From Streptomyces bacillaris (GTDB lineage Bacteria; Actinomycetota; Actinomycetes; Streptomycetales; Streptomycetaceae): 64,000 bases of DNA. The DNA is taken from positions 1,426,001 through 1,490,000 of the forward strand of contig NZ_CP029378.1 of assembly GCF_003268675.1 (NCBI RefSeq), read 5' to 3'. Position 1 is the stretch's first letter. Each line of letters opens with the position of its first letter. Both the position numbers and the translations under genes were made by a program. Under the pieces are notes generated by a model. The model saw only the letters and a program-made list of their open reading frames with translations, had not been told where the DNA came from and ran no database searches. Below, piece by piece: positions 7,808 to 17,014 of the stretch.

Positions 7808-8791
7808 TCAGGCGGCGGGTGGGAGTTGGCCCAGCCACCAGGCGTAGGTGCGGGCGATGCCGTCGCGGAGCGGGATCTGCGGCTTGAAGCCGAGGGAGGT
7901 CAGACGGGAGACGTCGAGCAGCTTGCGCGGGGTCCCGTCGGGCTTCGAGGCGTCCCAGCCGATCTGGCCCTGATAGCCCGTCACCTCGGCAACCGTCTCG
8001 GCCAGTTCGCGGATGGTGAGGTCCTCGCCGCAGCCGATGTTGACCGGCTCGTCGCCGTCGTACGCCTTCAGGAGGCGGACGCAGGCGGCGGCCAGGTCGT
8101 CGACGTGGAGGAACTCCCGGCGCGGGGAGCCGGAGCCCCAGAGGGTGACCTCGGGCAGCCCGTCGCGCTGGGCCTCATGGAAGCGGCGGATCAGCGCGGG
8201 CAGGACGTGCGAGGTCTCCAGGTCGAAGTTGTCGCCGGGCCCGTAGAGATTGGTGGGCATGGCGCTGATGTAGGAGGCGCCGTACTGCCGGCGGTAGGAC
8301 TGGGTCTGGACGATGCCCGCGATCTTGGCCAGCGCGTACGCCTCGTTGGTGGGCTCCAGCTCGCCGGTGAGCAGCGACTCCTCGCGGATCGGCTGAGGGG
8401 CGAGGCGCGGGTAGATGCACGACGAGCCGAGGAAGAGCAGCCGCTCGGTCCCGGCCGCGTGCGCCCCGGCGATCACGCTGAGCTGGATGCGCAGGTTGTC
8501 CTCCAGGAACTGCACCGGGTAGGTGCTGTTGGCCATGATCCCGCCCACCTTGGCGGCGGCCAGCACCACGGCGTCCGGGCGGATGTCCCGCAGATACGTC
8601 TCGGTCCGCGCGCTGTCGCGCAGGTCGAGGAGGTCCCGGCCGCGGGTGAGGACCTCGTGGCCGTCGTCGGCGAGGCGGCGGGCCACCGCCGAGCCGACCA
8701 GGCCGCGGTGGCCCGCGACGAATATGCGGGAGCCGGGGCGCAGTAGGGGACGGGCGGATTCCTGGGGTGGGACGGGGAGTTCGGTCGTCAT
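7808..8791 (-). CDS. fcl: GDP-L-fucose synthase
   Basis: Predicted 327-residue cytosolic NADPH-dependent epimerase/reductase converting GDP-4-keto-6-deoxy-D-mannose to GDP-L-fucose. The extended-SDR pattern is clear: nucleotide-binding GHRGLVGSAV near the N-terminus, GSSCIYPRLAP carrying the catalytic serine, and YALAK with the Tyr/Lys pair. AKVGGI and NLYGPGDNFD are family-typical. ATG 8791 (MTTELPV) is preferred over an upstream extension because it fits the family length and leaves a 116-bp divergent promoter region before gmd. Together with Gmd it makes GDP-L-fucose from GDP-mannose, suggesting that the polymer contains fucose or a related 6-deoxyhexose. Confidence 0.93.
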   Translation of the reverse strand: MTTELPVPPQESARPLLRPGSRIFVAGHRGLVGSAVARRLADDGHEVLTRGRDLLDLRDSARTETYLRDIRPDAVVLAAAKVGGIMANSTYPVQFLEDNLRIQLSVIAGAHAAGTERLLFLGSSCIYPRLAPQPIREESLLTGELEPTNEAYALAKIAGIVQTQSYRRQYGASYISAMPTNLYGPGDNFDLETSHVLPALIRRFHEAQRDGLPEVTLWGSGSPRREFLHVDDLAAACVRLLKAYDGDEPVNIGCGEDLTIRELAETVAEVTGYQGQIGWDASKPDGTPRKLLDVSRLTSLGFKPQIPLRDGIARTYAWWLGQLPPAA

Positions 8792-8907
8792 GGCTCGGAT
8801 TGTGCCAGCAGTAAGGGACTGCGGAGATGTTTTGCCGCAGAACGCTCCAATTCCGATATGTCGGTGACTTGTTCGTCGCACAGGCGGACAGCAGAGAAGG
8901 GGGAAAC

Positions 8908-9921
8908 GTGGCGAAGACCGCGCTCATCACGGGAGTGACCGGCCAGGACGGCTCGTACCTGGCGGAGTTGCTGCTCGACAAGGGGTACACGGTCCACGGC
9001 CTGATACGTCGCTCGTCGAGCTTCAACACCGAGCGGATCGACCACATCTACCAGGGCCCCGAGGAGCCGGAGCGCTCCTTCGTCCTGCACCACGCGGACC
9101 TCTCCGACGGGGTGGCGCTGGTGAACCTGCTGCGCGACATCCGGCCCGACGAGGTCTACAACCTGGGCGCCCAGTCCCATGTCCGGGTCTCCTTCGACGC
9201 CCCGCTCTACACGGGCGACGTCACCGGGCTCGGCACCATCCGGCTCCTTGAGGCGGTGCGGGCCAGCGGGATCGAGACCCGGATCTACCAGGCGTCGTCC
9301 TCCGAGATGTTCGGCGCCAGCCCGCCGCCGCAGAACGAGAAGACCCCGTTCCACCCGCGCAGCCCGTACAGCGTGGCGAAGGTCTACTCGTACTGGGCGA
9401 CGGTCAACTACCGTGAGGCGTACGACATGTTCGCCGTCAACGGGATCCTCTTCAACCACGAGTCGCCGCGCCGCGGGGAGACCTTCGTGACCCGGAAGAT
9501 CACCCGCGGGGTGGCCCGGATCAAGGCGGGGCTCCAGGACCGGCTGCACCTGGGCAACCTGGACGCAGTCCGGGACTGGGGGTACGCGCCGGAGTACGTG
9601 GACGCCATGTGGCGGATGCTCCAGTGCGACACCCCGGACGACTACGTGGTGGCGACCGGCGAGGGGGTCAGCGTCCGGCAGTTCCTGGAGTTCGCCTTCG
9701 AGCACGCGGGGCTCGACTGGACCGAGCACGTCCGGTACGACCCCAAGTACGAACGCCCCAGCGAGGTCGACGCGTTGATCGGTGACGCCTCCAAGGCCGA
9801 GGAGCTGCTGGGCTGGAAGCCCGAGGTGAAGTCGAAGGAGCTGGCCCGCATCATGGTCGACGCGGACATCCGCCTGCTCTCGGACCAGCTGACCGGCGCC
9901 GCCGTCCGGGTGGACAGGTGA
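8908..9921 (+). CDS. gmd: GDP-mannose 4,6-dehydratase
   Basis: Predicted 337 residues, normal for the family. It catalyses the first step from GDP-mannose toward GDP-L-fucose. Seen: the NAD(P)-binding motif [14 protein letters not shown] at the N-terminus, the arginine-rich nucleotide loop [12 protein letters not shown], the catalytic SSSEMFG and YSVAK motifs, and [16 protein letters not shown] typical of Gmd. GTG 8908 follows GAAGGGGGAAAC, a strong ribosome site, and begins directly with the conserved AKTALITG strand. It is divergent from fcl with 116 bp between the starts, so the two are probably co-regulated from a shared promoter region. Confidence 0.95.
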   Translation: MAKTALITGVTGQDGSYLAELLLDKGYTVHGLIRRSSSFNTERIDHIYQGPEEPERSFVLHHADLSDGVALVNLLRDIRPDEVYNLGAQSHVRVSFDAPLYTGDVTGLGTIRLLEAVRASGIETRIYQASSSEMFGASPPPQNEKTPFHPRSPYSVAKVYSYWATVNYREAYDMFAVNGILFNHESPRRGETFVTRKITRGVARIKAGLQDRLHLGNLDAVRDWGYAPEYVDAMWRMLQCDTPDDYVVATGEGVSVRQFLEFAFEHAGLDWTEHVRYDPKYERPSEVDALIGDASKAEELLGWKPEVKSKELARIMVDADIRLLSDQLTGAAVRVDR

Positions 9922-10325
9922 GCGGGCCGGGACGCCGGGAGCGTGACCCCGCCCGGCCCCCGGCCACCCCGGCAGACCGGCGCGGCGGGCCCTTCACCGC
10001 CGTGACCGCACCGGCGGCCGGGGTCCCCGCTCCGGCAGCCGTTCCGACCGCCCCGGCCGGCTCCGCCGCTGCCCGGACCGGGTGCGCGGTCGCCCATGAC
10101 TCCCGGCCGGCGCCCAGCGCGTCCGTGCCGGGGAGCACCACCGGCGCAACCGCCGTCCCCACCGGTCACCCGGTGGGGCTCACCGCGCCGGCGTGGGACG
10201 GGGCTCTTCGCCCCGTCCACCCACTCGCCCCGACCGGCGGCGGGACTCGACGTCCCCGCAGCCGGCCCGGGCGAGGCAGGATCGGCGGCCTCCCGGCCGC
10301 AGCTCGTTCTCACCTTCGGAGCTGA
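9922..10325. other. 404-bp intergenic stretch with a hairpin
   Basis: No convincing gene is seen. A Pro/Ala-rich ORF starts at GTG 9918, overlapping the gmd stop, but its composition is low-complexity and it has no recognisable domain, so it was not called. The main structure is CCCCACCGG (10157-10165) pairing with CCGGTGGGG (10170-10178) across a 4-base loop, a possible terminator for gmd. The promoter of the following secreted-protein operon must lie between that hairpin and 10326. Confidence 0.45.
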
Positions 10326-12587
10326 ATGATGAACGGAAGTACGGGGCAAAGATTCGGGGGGCGCGGCCGTCTGCGGGCCGCTTCCGCCGCTCTCTGCCTG
10401 CTGACCGGAGCCCTGACCGCCACGGCGGCCGGGGGTTCCCCGGCAGCCGCACTGACCCCGCCGGTGGCCCTCACCGCGGACGACCAGTCCACCTGGCAGA
10501 CCAACGGCATCGTCTGGGCGATGGCGGCCGGCAACGGTGTGGTCTACACGGGCGGCACCTTCTCCACCCTGCGGCCGCCGAAGGCCGCCCCCGGCACGAG
10601 TGAACAGCCCGCGGTGAACTTCGCCGCCTTCGACGCGGCGACCGGGGCGCCCACCGACTGCTCGCTGTCGTTCACCGTCTCCTCGGGGACCGCGACCGTA
10701 CGTTCGCTGGCGCTCTCCCCCGACGGGGAAACCCTGTACGCGGGCGGCCAGTTCGGCGCGGTGAACGGGGTCGGGGTCAGCAACATCGCGGCGATCGACA
10801 CCGCGACCTGCACCGTCCGCAACAACTTCAAGATCGCCGTCTCGGCCACCGTGCGGGCACTCGCCGTCACGTCCGACACGGTCTACCTGGGCGGAGACTT
10901 CAGCAGCGTCGGCGGCCAGAGCCGGACCCGGTTCGCGGCGGTCACCACCGCCAACGCCTCCCTGCTGCCGTTCACGGCCAACGCCGACGAGGTCGGCCGG
11001 GCGGTCGAGGTGACCCCCGACGGGCAGAACGTGCTGCTCGGCGGTGACTTCTTCCGGATCAACGGCACCAGCACCCACGCCCTGGCCGTGGTCGACGCCA
11101 CCACCGGCCAGCTCACCAAGTCCTACCCGGGCTTCATCCACGACCGGTCCACCGTCATGGACATCACCACCGACGAGACCGGCTTCTACACCGCCAACGA
11201 GGGCACCGGCGGCGGGGTGTTCGACGGCCGGATCGCGCTCAACCTGAACAACTTCCAGCAGCGCTGGCGGGACACCTGCCTGGGCGCCACCCAGGCCGTG
11301 GCCGTCTACTCCGGTGTGCTCTACAGCGGCAGCCACGCCCACGACTGCTCCTCCATGGGCGCCTTCCCCGACCAGCCGCGCAAGCACCTGCTGGCCCAGT
11401 CGGTCGACGACCCGAAGCTGCTGCCGTGGTTCCCGGACACCAACGACGGCATCGGGGAGCCGGTCGGTCCCCGCGTCATGACCCAGACCGGCAAGGACGG
11501 CCGCCACTACCTGTGGGTCGGCGGCGAGTTCACCACCGTCAACGGGGCCCCGCAGCAGGGGCTGACCCGGTTCTGGGACGGTCCGGACACCGGGGCGCCC
11601 TGGGTGCCCAACGTCAGTCTCTCCACGCTCAACCCGGGCACCATCGAGGTGAACTGGCAGACCAGCTTCGACACCGACGACGGTGAGCTGACCTACCGGA
11701 TCTACAAGGACGGGTCGAACACCCCCGTCCACACCACGACCGGGTACTCCGTCTTCTGGGACCGGCCGCAGCTGAGCTGGACCGACACCGACGTCGTACC
11801 GGGCCAGACCTACTCGTACCGGATCACCGCGAGCGACGGCACCAACACCAGCGCCAGGTCCCCGGCCCAGTCGGCCACCGTGGCGACCTCCACCCAGGCC
11901 TACCCCGCCCGGGTGAAGTCCGACGGAGCGATCCTCTACTGGCGCTTCGACGAGCCGAGCGCCACCTTCGCCCACGACAGCAGCGGCAACCTCAACAACG
12001 GCTTCCTGCGCAACGCCCCGGCCTACCGGCAGACCCCGGCGGCCATCACCGGCCCGTCCACCGCGATCGGGTTCAACGGCACCAACCAGTACGCCTACAG
12101 CAACCGGCAGCACACCGCGCCGGGCCGGTTCTCCATCGAGACCTGGATCAAGACCACGACCACCCGCGGCGGCAAGATCATCGGCTTCGGGAACCTGACC
12201 CAGCAGAACAGCACCCGCCACGACAAGCACATCTACATGCGCAACGACGGCCGGCTCGTCTTCGGCGTCCACAACGGCTCCGCCCAGACGGTCACCACCC
12301 CGGCCGCCTACAACGACGGCCAGTGGCACCATGTCGTCGCCACCCAGGGCCCCTTCGGCCAGGGCATGGCGCTGTACGTCGACGGGCAGCTGCGCGCGTC
12401 GAACATCCTGGTCTCCACCAACGAGAGCACCCCGGGGTACTGGCGGATCGGCGGGGACAACATCGGTAGCTGGCCGAACCGTCCGACGAGCAACTTCTTC
12501 GCCGGGCAGATCGACGAGACAGCCGTCTATCCGACCACGCTGACCTCTTCCCAGGTCAGTGCGCACTACGCTCTGAGGAACAGCTGA
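10326..12587 (+). CDS. Secreted beta-propeller, FN3 and LamG-domain protein
   Basis: Predicted 753 residues. ATG 10326 (or ATG 10329) follows GGAGCTGA. A long signal peptide with a basic start and hydrophobic core ends near residue 40. Residues about 45-420 hold repeated blocks such as VVYTGGTFS, LYAGGQFG, VYLGGDFSSVGGQ and VLLGGDFFRINGTS, a bladed propeller pattern. A fibronectin type III domain follows (about 425-520), then a LamG/concanavalin-like domain (about 530-750; YWRFDEPS, FSIETWIKT, WHHVVATQG, MALYVDGQLR). LamG and FN3 domains commonly bind carbohydrate. Sitting inside an exopolysaccharide locus and upstream of a lipoprotein and a glycosyltransferase, it may bind or organise the polymer outside the cell. 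No catalytic motif is seen. Confidence 0.85.
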   Translation: MMNGSTGQRFGGRGRLRAASAALCLLTGALTATAAGGSPAAALTPPVALTADDQSTWQTNGIVWAMAAGNGVVYTGGTFSTLRPPKAAPGTSEQPAVNFAAFDAATGAPTDCSLSFTVSSGTATVRSLALSPDGETLYAGGQFGAVNGVGVSNIAAIDTATCTVRNNFKIAVSATVRALAVTSDTVYLGGDFSSVGGQSRTRFAAVTTANASLLPFTANADEVGRAVEVTPDGQNVLLGGDFFRINGTSTHALAVVDATTGQLTKSYPGFIHDRSTVMDITTDETGFYTANEGTGGGVFDGRIALNLNNFQQRWRDTCLGATQAVAVYSGVLYSGSHAHDCSSMGAFPDQPRKHLLAQSVDDPKLLPWFPDTNDGIGEPVGPRVMTQTGKDGRHYLWVGGEFTTVNGAPQQGLTRFWDGPDTGAPWVPNVSLSTLNPGTIEVNWQTSFDTDDGELTYRIYKDGSNTPVHTTTGYSVFWDRPQLSWTDTDVVPGQTYSYRITASDGTNTSARSPAQSATVATSTQAYPARVKSDGAILYWRFDEPSATFAHDSSGNLNNGFLRNAPAYRQTPAAITGPSTAIGFNGTNQYAYSNRQHTAPGRFSIETWIKTTTTRGGKIIGFGNLTQQNSTRHDKHIYMRNDGRLVFGVHNGSAQTVTTPAAYNDGQWHHVVATQGPFGQGMALYVDGQLRASNILVSTNESTPGYWRIGGDNIGSWPNRPTSNFFAGQIDETAVYPTTLTSSQVSAHYALRNS

Positions 12588-12590
12588 CCC

Positions 12591-13349
12591 ATGAGAAATC
12601 CGTTCCTGGCCGGTGCCGCCGTCGTCCTGACGGCGGTGGCGCTGGCCGCCTGCGGATCGTCCGCCGACGGGAACGGGCCGGAGGCCGCGGGCGCACAGCG
12701 CCCCGCGGCCTCCGGGCCCTCCGCCCCCGGCCCGTCCGCCACGACGTCCACCCCGCCCGAGACGACCGGCACCCCCGGCACGCCCACGGCGCCCGCCACC
12801 GAGGAGCCGGGGCCCGGCGGGCCGTCCGCTCCCGGCGCGGCCGCCCAGGGCCCGAAGACACCCCCCGGGGAGATCACCCCGGCCACCGGGACCTTCACCG
12901 AGAAGCAGAAGAAGTATCTGGAGGACCGGGTGCCCCAGGGCATGGACCCGGCCGCCGTGCTCCAGACCGGCCAGGAGACCTGCGACAAGCTGCGCTATCT
13001 GGTCAAGGCCGACCGGGACACCGCCGTGGGCGCCATCGCCACCGGCGAGATCAAGGGCGCCCCGGCCGCGGTGGCGGGGCTCTGCCCCCAGCACCAGGAC
13101 CTGGTCGACGAGGCCGTGTACGCCTATCCGGACGGCACCCACACCGGCAAGGCGCTGCGCCCCGGCGTCTACCGCTCCGCCTCCCCCACCCTGAACTGCT
13201 CCTGGCAGATCGAGGGCGCGGACGGCAAGGAGCTGGCCTCCGGGACCTCCGACACGGGCGAGTCGCGGAAGATCACGATCCCGAAGTCCGCCCGTACGTT
13301 CACCTCCACAGGCTGCTACGCCTGGCTGCCCGAAGGAGTCAAGGGATGA
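12591..13349 (+). CDS. Lipoprotein with Pro/Ala-rich stalk
   Basis: Predicted 252 residues. The N-terminus has a short basic start, a hydrophobic core and the lipobox LAAC at about 17-20, so it is a probable lipoprotein on the outer face of the membrane. Residues about 25-95 are a disordered Pro/Ala/Gly/Thr stalk. A compact domain follows (about 95-252) with TFTEKQKKYLEDR and, near the end, LRPGVYRSASPTLNCSW and TFTSTGCYAWLP, which resemble a small beta-sandwich found in actinobacterial secreted proteins. It starts 3 bp after the LamG-protein stop and overlaps the next gene by 4 bp, so it belongs to a three-gene operon with a glycosyltransferase. Function unknown; a role in polymer export or attachment is only suggested by context. 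Confidence 0.8.
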   Translation: MRNPFLAGAAVVLTAVALAACGSSADGNGPEAAGAQRPAASGPSAPGPSATTSTPPETTGTPGTPTAPATEEPGPGGPSAPGAAAQGPKTPPGEITPATGTFTEKQKKYLEDRVPQGMDPAAVLQTGQETCDKLRYLVKADRDTAVGAIATGEIKGAPAAVAGLCPQHQDLVDEAVYAYPDGTHTGKALRPGVYRSASPTLNCSWQIEGADGKELASGTSDTGESRKITIPKSARTFTSTGCYAWLPEGVKG

Positions 13350-14185
13350 CCGCCGGCACGACGAAGCTGCCCATAGCCGTGGCGATCCCCACGAAGAACG
13401 AGGGCCTGAACATCGCCGAGGCGGTGAAGTCGGTGCTCGGCCACTTCGAGGCGGTCGTCGTGGTGGACTCCCACAGCACCGACGACACCGCGAAGATCGC
13501 CGAGGAGTGCGGGGCCGAGGTGGTCACGTACACCTGGGACGGGGGCCACCCCCGCAAGAAGCAGTGGTGCCTGGAGAACGTCCGCACCGACCTGGACTGG
13601 ATCCTGCTGCTCGACGGCGACGAGCGGCTGAGCCCGGGGCTGCTGGCCGAGCTGCGGGAGACCTTCCGCGACCCGTCGGCGCCGAAGCCCGCCGCATACG
13701 ACATCCCGCTCGGCTACTGGTTCTCCGGCAAGCGGCTGCGCCACGGATACACCATCCGCAAGCGGTCGTTGACCGACCGGACCCGCTGCCACTACCCGGA
13801 GGTCGGGGACCTGGACGCACCGGGGATCGGGGAGGTGGAGGGCCACTACCAGCCGGTGGCGGCGACCGTGGGCACGCTCACCCACCCCATCGAGCACCAG
13901 GACCTCGACCCGGTCACCGCCTGGTTCGAGCGCCACAACCGGTACTCGGACTGGGAGGCCTGGCTGGAGCACCACCCCCAGGTGAAGGAGCAGGTGCGCC
14001 AGGTCAAGTCACGCCAGGGGCAGTTGTTCCACAAGGCGCCGTTCAAGCCGGTGGTCTCGTTCGCCTACATGTATCTCTACAAGCGCGGCTTCCTGGACGG
14101 CCGCGCCGGGTTCGACTTCGCGCTGGCGATGAGCTTCTACCGCTGGCAGATCGCCCTCAAGTCCCGTGAGAAGCCCGTACGTTGA
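13346..14185 (+). CDS. Family 2 glycosyltransferase (WaaE-like)
   Basis: Predicted 279 residues. A GT-A glycosyltransferase: the N-terminal AVAIPTKNEGLNI strand, VVVVDSHSTDDT, GHPRKKQWCLE and the metal-binding LLLDGDERLS match the GT2 subgroup typified by WaaE/KdtX core glucosyltransferases. The C-terminal part, including HPIEHQDLDP and repeated aromatic/basic stretches, suggests peripheral membrane contact. The start overlaps the lipoprotein stop by 4 bp (ATGA), so translation is coupled. It converges on the next gene with only 12 bp between the stops. Donor and acceptor sugars cannot be predicted. Confidence 0.88.
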   Translation: MTAGTTKLPIAVAIPTKNEGLNIAEAVKSVLGHFEAVVVVDSHSTDDTAKIAEECGAEVVTYTWDGGHPRKKQWCLENVRTDLDWILLLDGDERLSPGLLAELRETFRDPSAPKPAAYDIPLGYWFSGKRLRHGYTIRKRSLTDRTRCHYPEVGDLDAPGIGEVEGHYQPVAATVGTLTHPIEHQDLDPVTAWFERHNRYSDWEAWLEHHPQVKEQVRQVKSRQGQLFHKAPFKPVVSFAYMYLYKRGFLDGRAGFDFALAMSFYRWQIALKSREKPVR

Positions 14186-14197
14186 CGGCTCCCCCGG

Positions 14198-15361
14198 TCA
14201 CCCTCGCCTCCGGTGGACCACGTCCTCGTAGGTCCGCCGGAGGGTGGCGGTGACGGCCTCGATGGTGAACTGCTCGTTCACCAGCTCCCAGGCAGCCTTG
14301 CCCGCCTGCTCGGCGGCCTCCGGCTCCAGCAGCTCCAGAATGGCGTCGGCGACCTTGCGGGCGTTGGCCGCGTCCTCGCCGACCCTGCTGTCGATGACCC
14401 GGCCCGATCCCGCCGCCGCCACATCGGGGGCCTGGCCGCAGGTGCGGGTGATGACGACCGGGGTGCCGACCGACATCGCCTCCAGCACCGAGACCGGGAA
14501 CGGCTCCTCGATCGCCGGGAGCACATACACATCGGCCTCGCGCCCGGCGGCCAGCACCTCGTCGTGCTCCAACGGGCCGACGTGGTCCAGGGATCCGGTC
14601 ACGCCGAGCTTCCGGGCGAGGGCGAGGGTGCCGGCCAGCGCGCCGGTGTCCGGACCGGCCAGCACGAAGCGGGCGTCCGGGTGGCGGGCGAGGACGTGCG
14701 GCATCGCGGCGATGAAGTCCTCGGGCCGCTTGCGCTCCTGGATCCGGGCGAGGTAGAGGATGGTGGGCGGGCGGCCGGGCTCGCGGGCGGGCTTGCGCTC
14801 CTGCGGGCGGACGCCGTTGACCAGCCGTACGGTGCGGGTGAGCGGGACGGGGGCGGCGACGGCGTTCACATCGAGCCGCTCCATCTCGGTGAGGTGCAGC
14901 ACGGCGTCGGCCTCGCGCAGCACCCTGCGGACCCCGAGGAGGTCGGTGAGCTGGGCGACCTTCTTCTCGGTGGGGTCGATCATGCCGTGGGTCTGGACGA
15001 CCAGCGGCGTACGGGTCGCGAGGGCGAGGAGCGCCGCGGGCAGGGTCACCAGGTCCCGCATCAGATGGACGTGGACCAGGTCGGCGCCGCGCATCATGCG
15101 GCGGGCGGTGCGCAGCAGTCCGGCGGAGGTGATGCCGCTGACCTCGAACATCGGGAGCAGGTGGCGGGCCTGGAAGAGGTGGACCGGAACTCCCTCGACT
15201 TGGCTGGGTAGTTCGCCGCCGGGGAAACCGTCGCCGAGCGCCATGACACGGGCGTCGTCGCCGTGTGCCCGCTGGACCTTGGAGAGGTTGAACGCCACTC
15301 GGGTCGGACCGCCGAAGGCGTGGTCCGGGGTGTGGAGCGTGACGACGTGCAGGATTTTCAC
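14198..15361 (-). CDS. Family 4 glycosyltransferase
   Basis: Predicted 387-residue GT-B enzyme. The N-terminal domain begins with KILHVVTLHTPDHAFGGPTRVA, the Rossmann-like start of GT4 enzymes with a glycine-rich acceptor loop. The C-terminal domain has ILYLARIQERKRPEDFI, RFVLAGPD and the catalytic EEPFPVSVLEAMSVGTPVV segment (EX7E motif) that binds the nucleotide sugar. GTG 15361 is chosen because GAGGGG lies upstream and KILHVV is the usual start; an in-frame TTG 15 bp further upstream is less likely. Divergent from the polymerase gene, with about 110 bp between starts that must hold both promoters. Confidence 0.9.
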   Translation of the reverse strand: MKILHVVTLHTPDHAFGGPTRVAFNLSKVQRAHGDDARVMALGDGFPGGELPSQVEGVPVHLFQARHLLPMFEVSGITSAGLLRTARRMMRGADLVHVHLMRDLVTLPAALLALATRTPLVVQTHGMIDPTEKKVAQLTDLLGVRRVLREADAVLHLTEMERLDVNAVAAPVPLTRTVRLVNGVRPQERKPAREPGRPPTILYLARIQERKRPEDFIAAMPHVLARHPDARFVLAGPDTGALAGTLALARKLGVTGSLDHVGPLEHDEVLAAGREADVYVLPAIEEPFPVSVLEAMSVGTPVVITRTCGQAPDVAAAGSGRVIDSRVGEDAANARKVADAILELLEPEAAEQAGKAAWELVNEQFTIEAVTATLRRTYEDVVHRRRG

Positions 15362-15472
15362 CAGAGTTCCCCTCAACTAAGGCCAAGTATTTACAGGGTA
15401 GTCATCGGCCCTCCCCAAGTGGGCTGATTCGTTAGAGTGTTCAGCGGTTCACTGATCTCTGGGGGGCGGCGC

Positions 15473-17014
15473 ATGGCGTCGGTGCACACGTCGGCGCGGG
15501 GAGAGGCCGGGGGCGCGGTGGCGGGTCCGAAGGGGCCGGGGGCCCCGGGCGGCCCCCTGGAGCCGCCCGAGCGGCCGATCGCCTGGTCGATGCTGTCGCG
15601 GGCGCTCTCGGTGCCGCTCATCCTGGGGCTGGTCTGCTTCCTGCCCGCGGTCATCGCCGCCCAGCCCGGCAGCGGGGTCCGGGACACGGCGTACTGGCTC
15701 CAGCTGGTGCTGACCTGCTACGCGGGGGCCCGGCTGGCGACGATGATCCTCTCCACCCGGCGGCGGCTGCTCCAGGGCGTCTTCTGGATGTTCGTGTACA
15801 TCGCGATGGGCGTGGCGCCGTTCGCCCAGGTGGTGATCGGGCAGACGCCGACGCCGATGGTGGGGCCGCGCCAGGACCTGGTGACCGCGATCGCGATGAT
15901 CCTGGTGGGGTGTGCCGCCTACGACCTGGGGGCGTTGCTGGCCTCGCGCCGGCCGCTGCGGCGCCGTACGCCCTCCGCGCGGGGGTCGGGCGGCGGCCCC
16001 GCGGTGGCGCATCCGGTGCGGCTGCGGCTGCTGGTGGTGCTGGCGTTCGCGGCGAGCGCGTTCTACGTGCTGAAGCTGGGCGGGCCCGCGGTCTTCTTCA
16101 CCAGCCGCCAGGAGATCAACGAGACCGTCGCGGCGAGCGGGGTGGTCACGGAGGGGTCCAATGTGGGCTCGGCCTTCATCAAGGGGTTCGGCCAGGTCCC
16201 GGCGCTGCTGGCGCTGCTCTTCTACACCCGCCGCCTGGCGACCTCCTACCGGGCCCGGCGCACCCCCTCGACGGTGCTGGTGTGGGTGGCGCTGGCGGGG
16301 CTGAACCTGGTGGTCAACAACCCCATCTCCAACGCCCGTTACTGGTTCCTGACGGTGTTGATGGCGTTCGTGTTCACCGCGATGCCGAGCAGCGCGGCGG
16401 TCTACCGCACCGTGCTGGCCACGGGGGTGGTGGGGGCGCTGGTGGTGTTCCCGTACGCGGACAAGTTCCGGTACGACGACGAGGGGCAGCGGCCCGCGCA
16501 GTCGGCCTCGGTCTTCGAGCCGCTGGTGACCAAGGACTACGACCAGATGGTGATGTTCGCCAACACCATCTCGTGGGTGGACACCCGGGGCCATACCTAC
16601 GGCCGCCAACTGGCGGGCTCCGGGCTGTTCTTCGTGCCGCGCGCGGTGTGGAGCGGGAAGCCGGAGGACACCGGGGTGCGGGTCGGGCAGTGGATGGGGC
16701 TGCGGATGACCAACCTCTCGGCCCCGATATGGACGGAGTTCTGGGTCGACTTCGGCGCCACCGGCATGATCGGCGGGATGGCGCTGATCGGTTACGCGTC
16801 GGCCCGCACCGACCGCCGGTACGCCCTGGCCGTCACCCGGGCGGGGCCCGGCCCGGGGAGCGTGCTGGCCATCGCCGCGCCGCTGATCGCCGGGTACACC
16901 TTCATCCTGCTGCGCGGCCCGCTCCTCCAGGCGGCGGGGAAGCTGGCCATCGCGGCGCTCTGTCTGCTGGCGATAGCCACGTTCAGGGAGCAGCGGGCAG
17001 CGCGGCGGCGCTGA
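15473..17014 (+). CDS. O-antigen/exopolysaccharide polymerase-like membrane protein (Wzy-like)
   Basis: Predicted 513 residues. ATG 15473 follows GGGGGGCGG. After a cytosolic Gly/Pro-rich N-terminus there are about ten hydrophobic segments, a large extracytoplasmic loop (about 330-430, with KFRYDDEGQRP and GRQLAGSGLFFVPRAVW) and a short basic tail. This topology, with a big central loop and weak sequence conservation, is typical of Wzy polymerases that join lipid-linked repeat units. Context supports it: flippase, co-polymerase and transferases surround it. The 3' end overlaps the convergent flippase gene by 32 bp. Assignment rests on topology and neighbours, since no catalytic motif is diagnostic. 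Confidence 0.78.
   Translation: MASVHTSARGEAGGAVAGPKGPGAPGGPLEPPERPIAWSMLSRALSVPLILGLVCFLPAVIAAQPGSGVRDTAYWLQLVLTCYAGARLATMILSTRRRLLQGVFWMFVYIAMGVAPFAQVVIGQTPTPMVGPRQDLVTAIAMILVGCAAYDLGALLASRRPLRRRTPSARGSGGGPAVAHPVRLRLLVVLAFAASAFYVLKLGGPAVFFTSRQEINETVAASGVVTEGSNVGSAFIKGFGQVPALLALLFYTRRLATSYRARRTPSTVLVWVALAGLNLVVNNPISNARYWFLTVLMAFVFTAMPSSAAVYRTVLATGVVGALVVFPYADKFRYDDEGQRPAQSASVFEPLVTKDYDQMVMFANTISWVDTRGHTYGRQLAGSGLFFVPRAVWSGKPEDTGVRVGQWMGLRMTNLSAPIWTEFWVDFGATGMIGGMALIGYASARTDRRYALAVTRAGPGPGSVLAIAAPLIAGYTFILLRGPLLQAAGKLAIAALCLLAIATFREQRAARRR

Noticed and set aside
9918..10325. 135-codon plus-strand ORF starting at the gmd stop
   Set aside because: The start overlap looks attractive, but the sequence is Pro/Ala/Gly low complexity with no domain, and a hairpin lies inside it. 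Treated as intergenic.
9642..13142. 1166-codon minus-strand ORF
   Set aside because: It is antisense to gmd, the LamG protein and the lipoprotein genes; the composition is Gly/Arg/Val-rich without motifs. It is a shadow of the extreme third-position G/C bias.
16983..17014. 32-bp convergent overlap, the same length as that at 21733-21764
   Set aside because: Equal length is probably coincidence; the overlapping sequences are unrelated.
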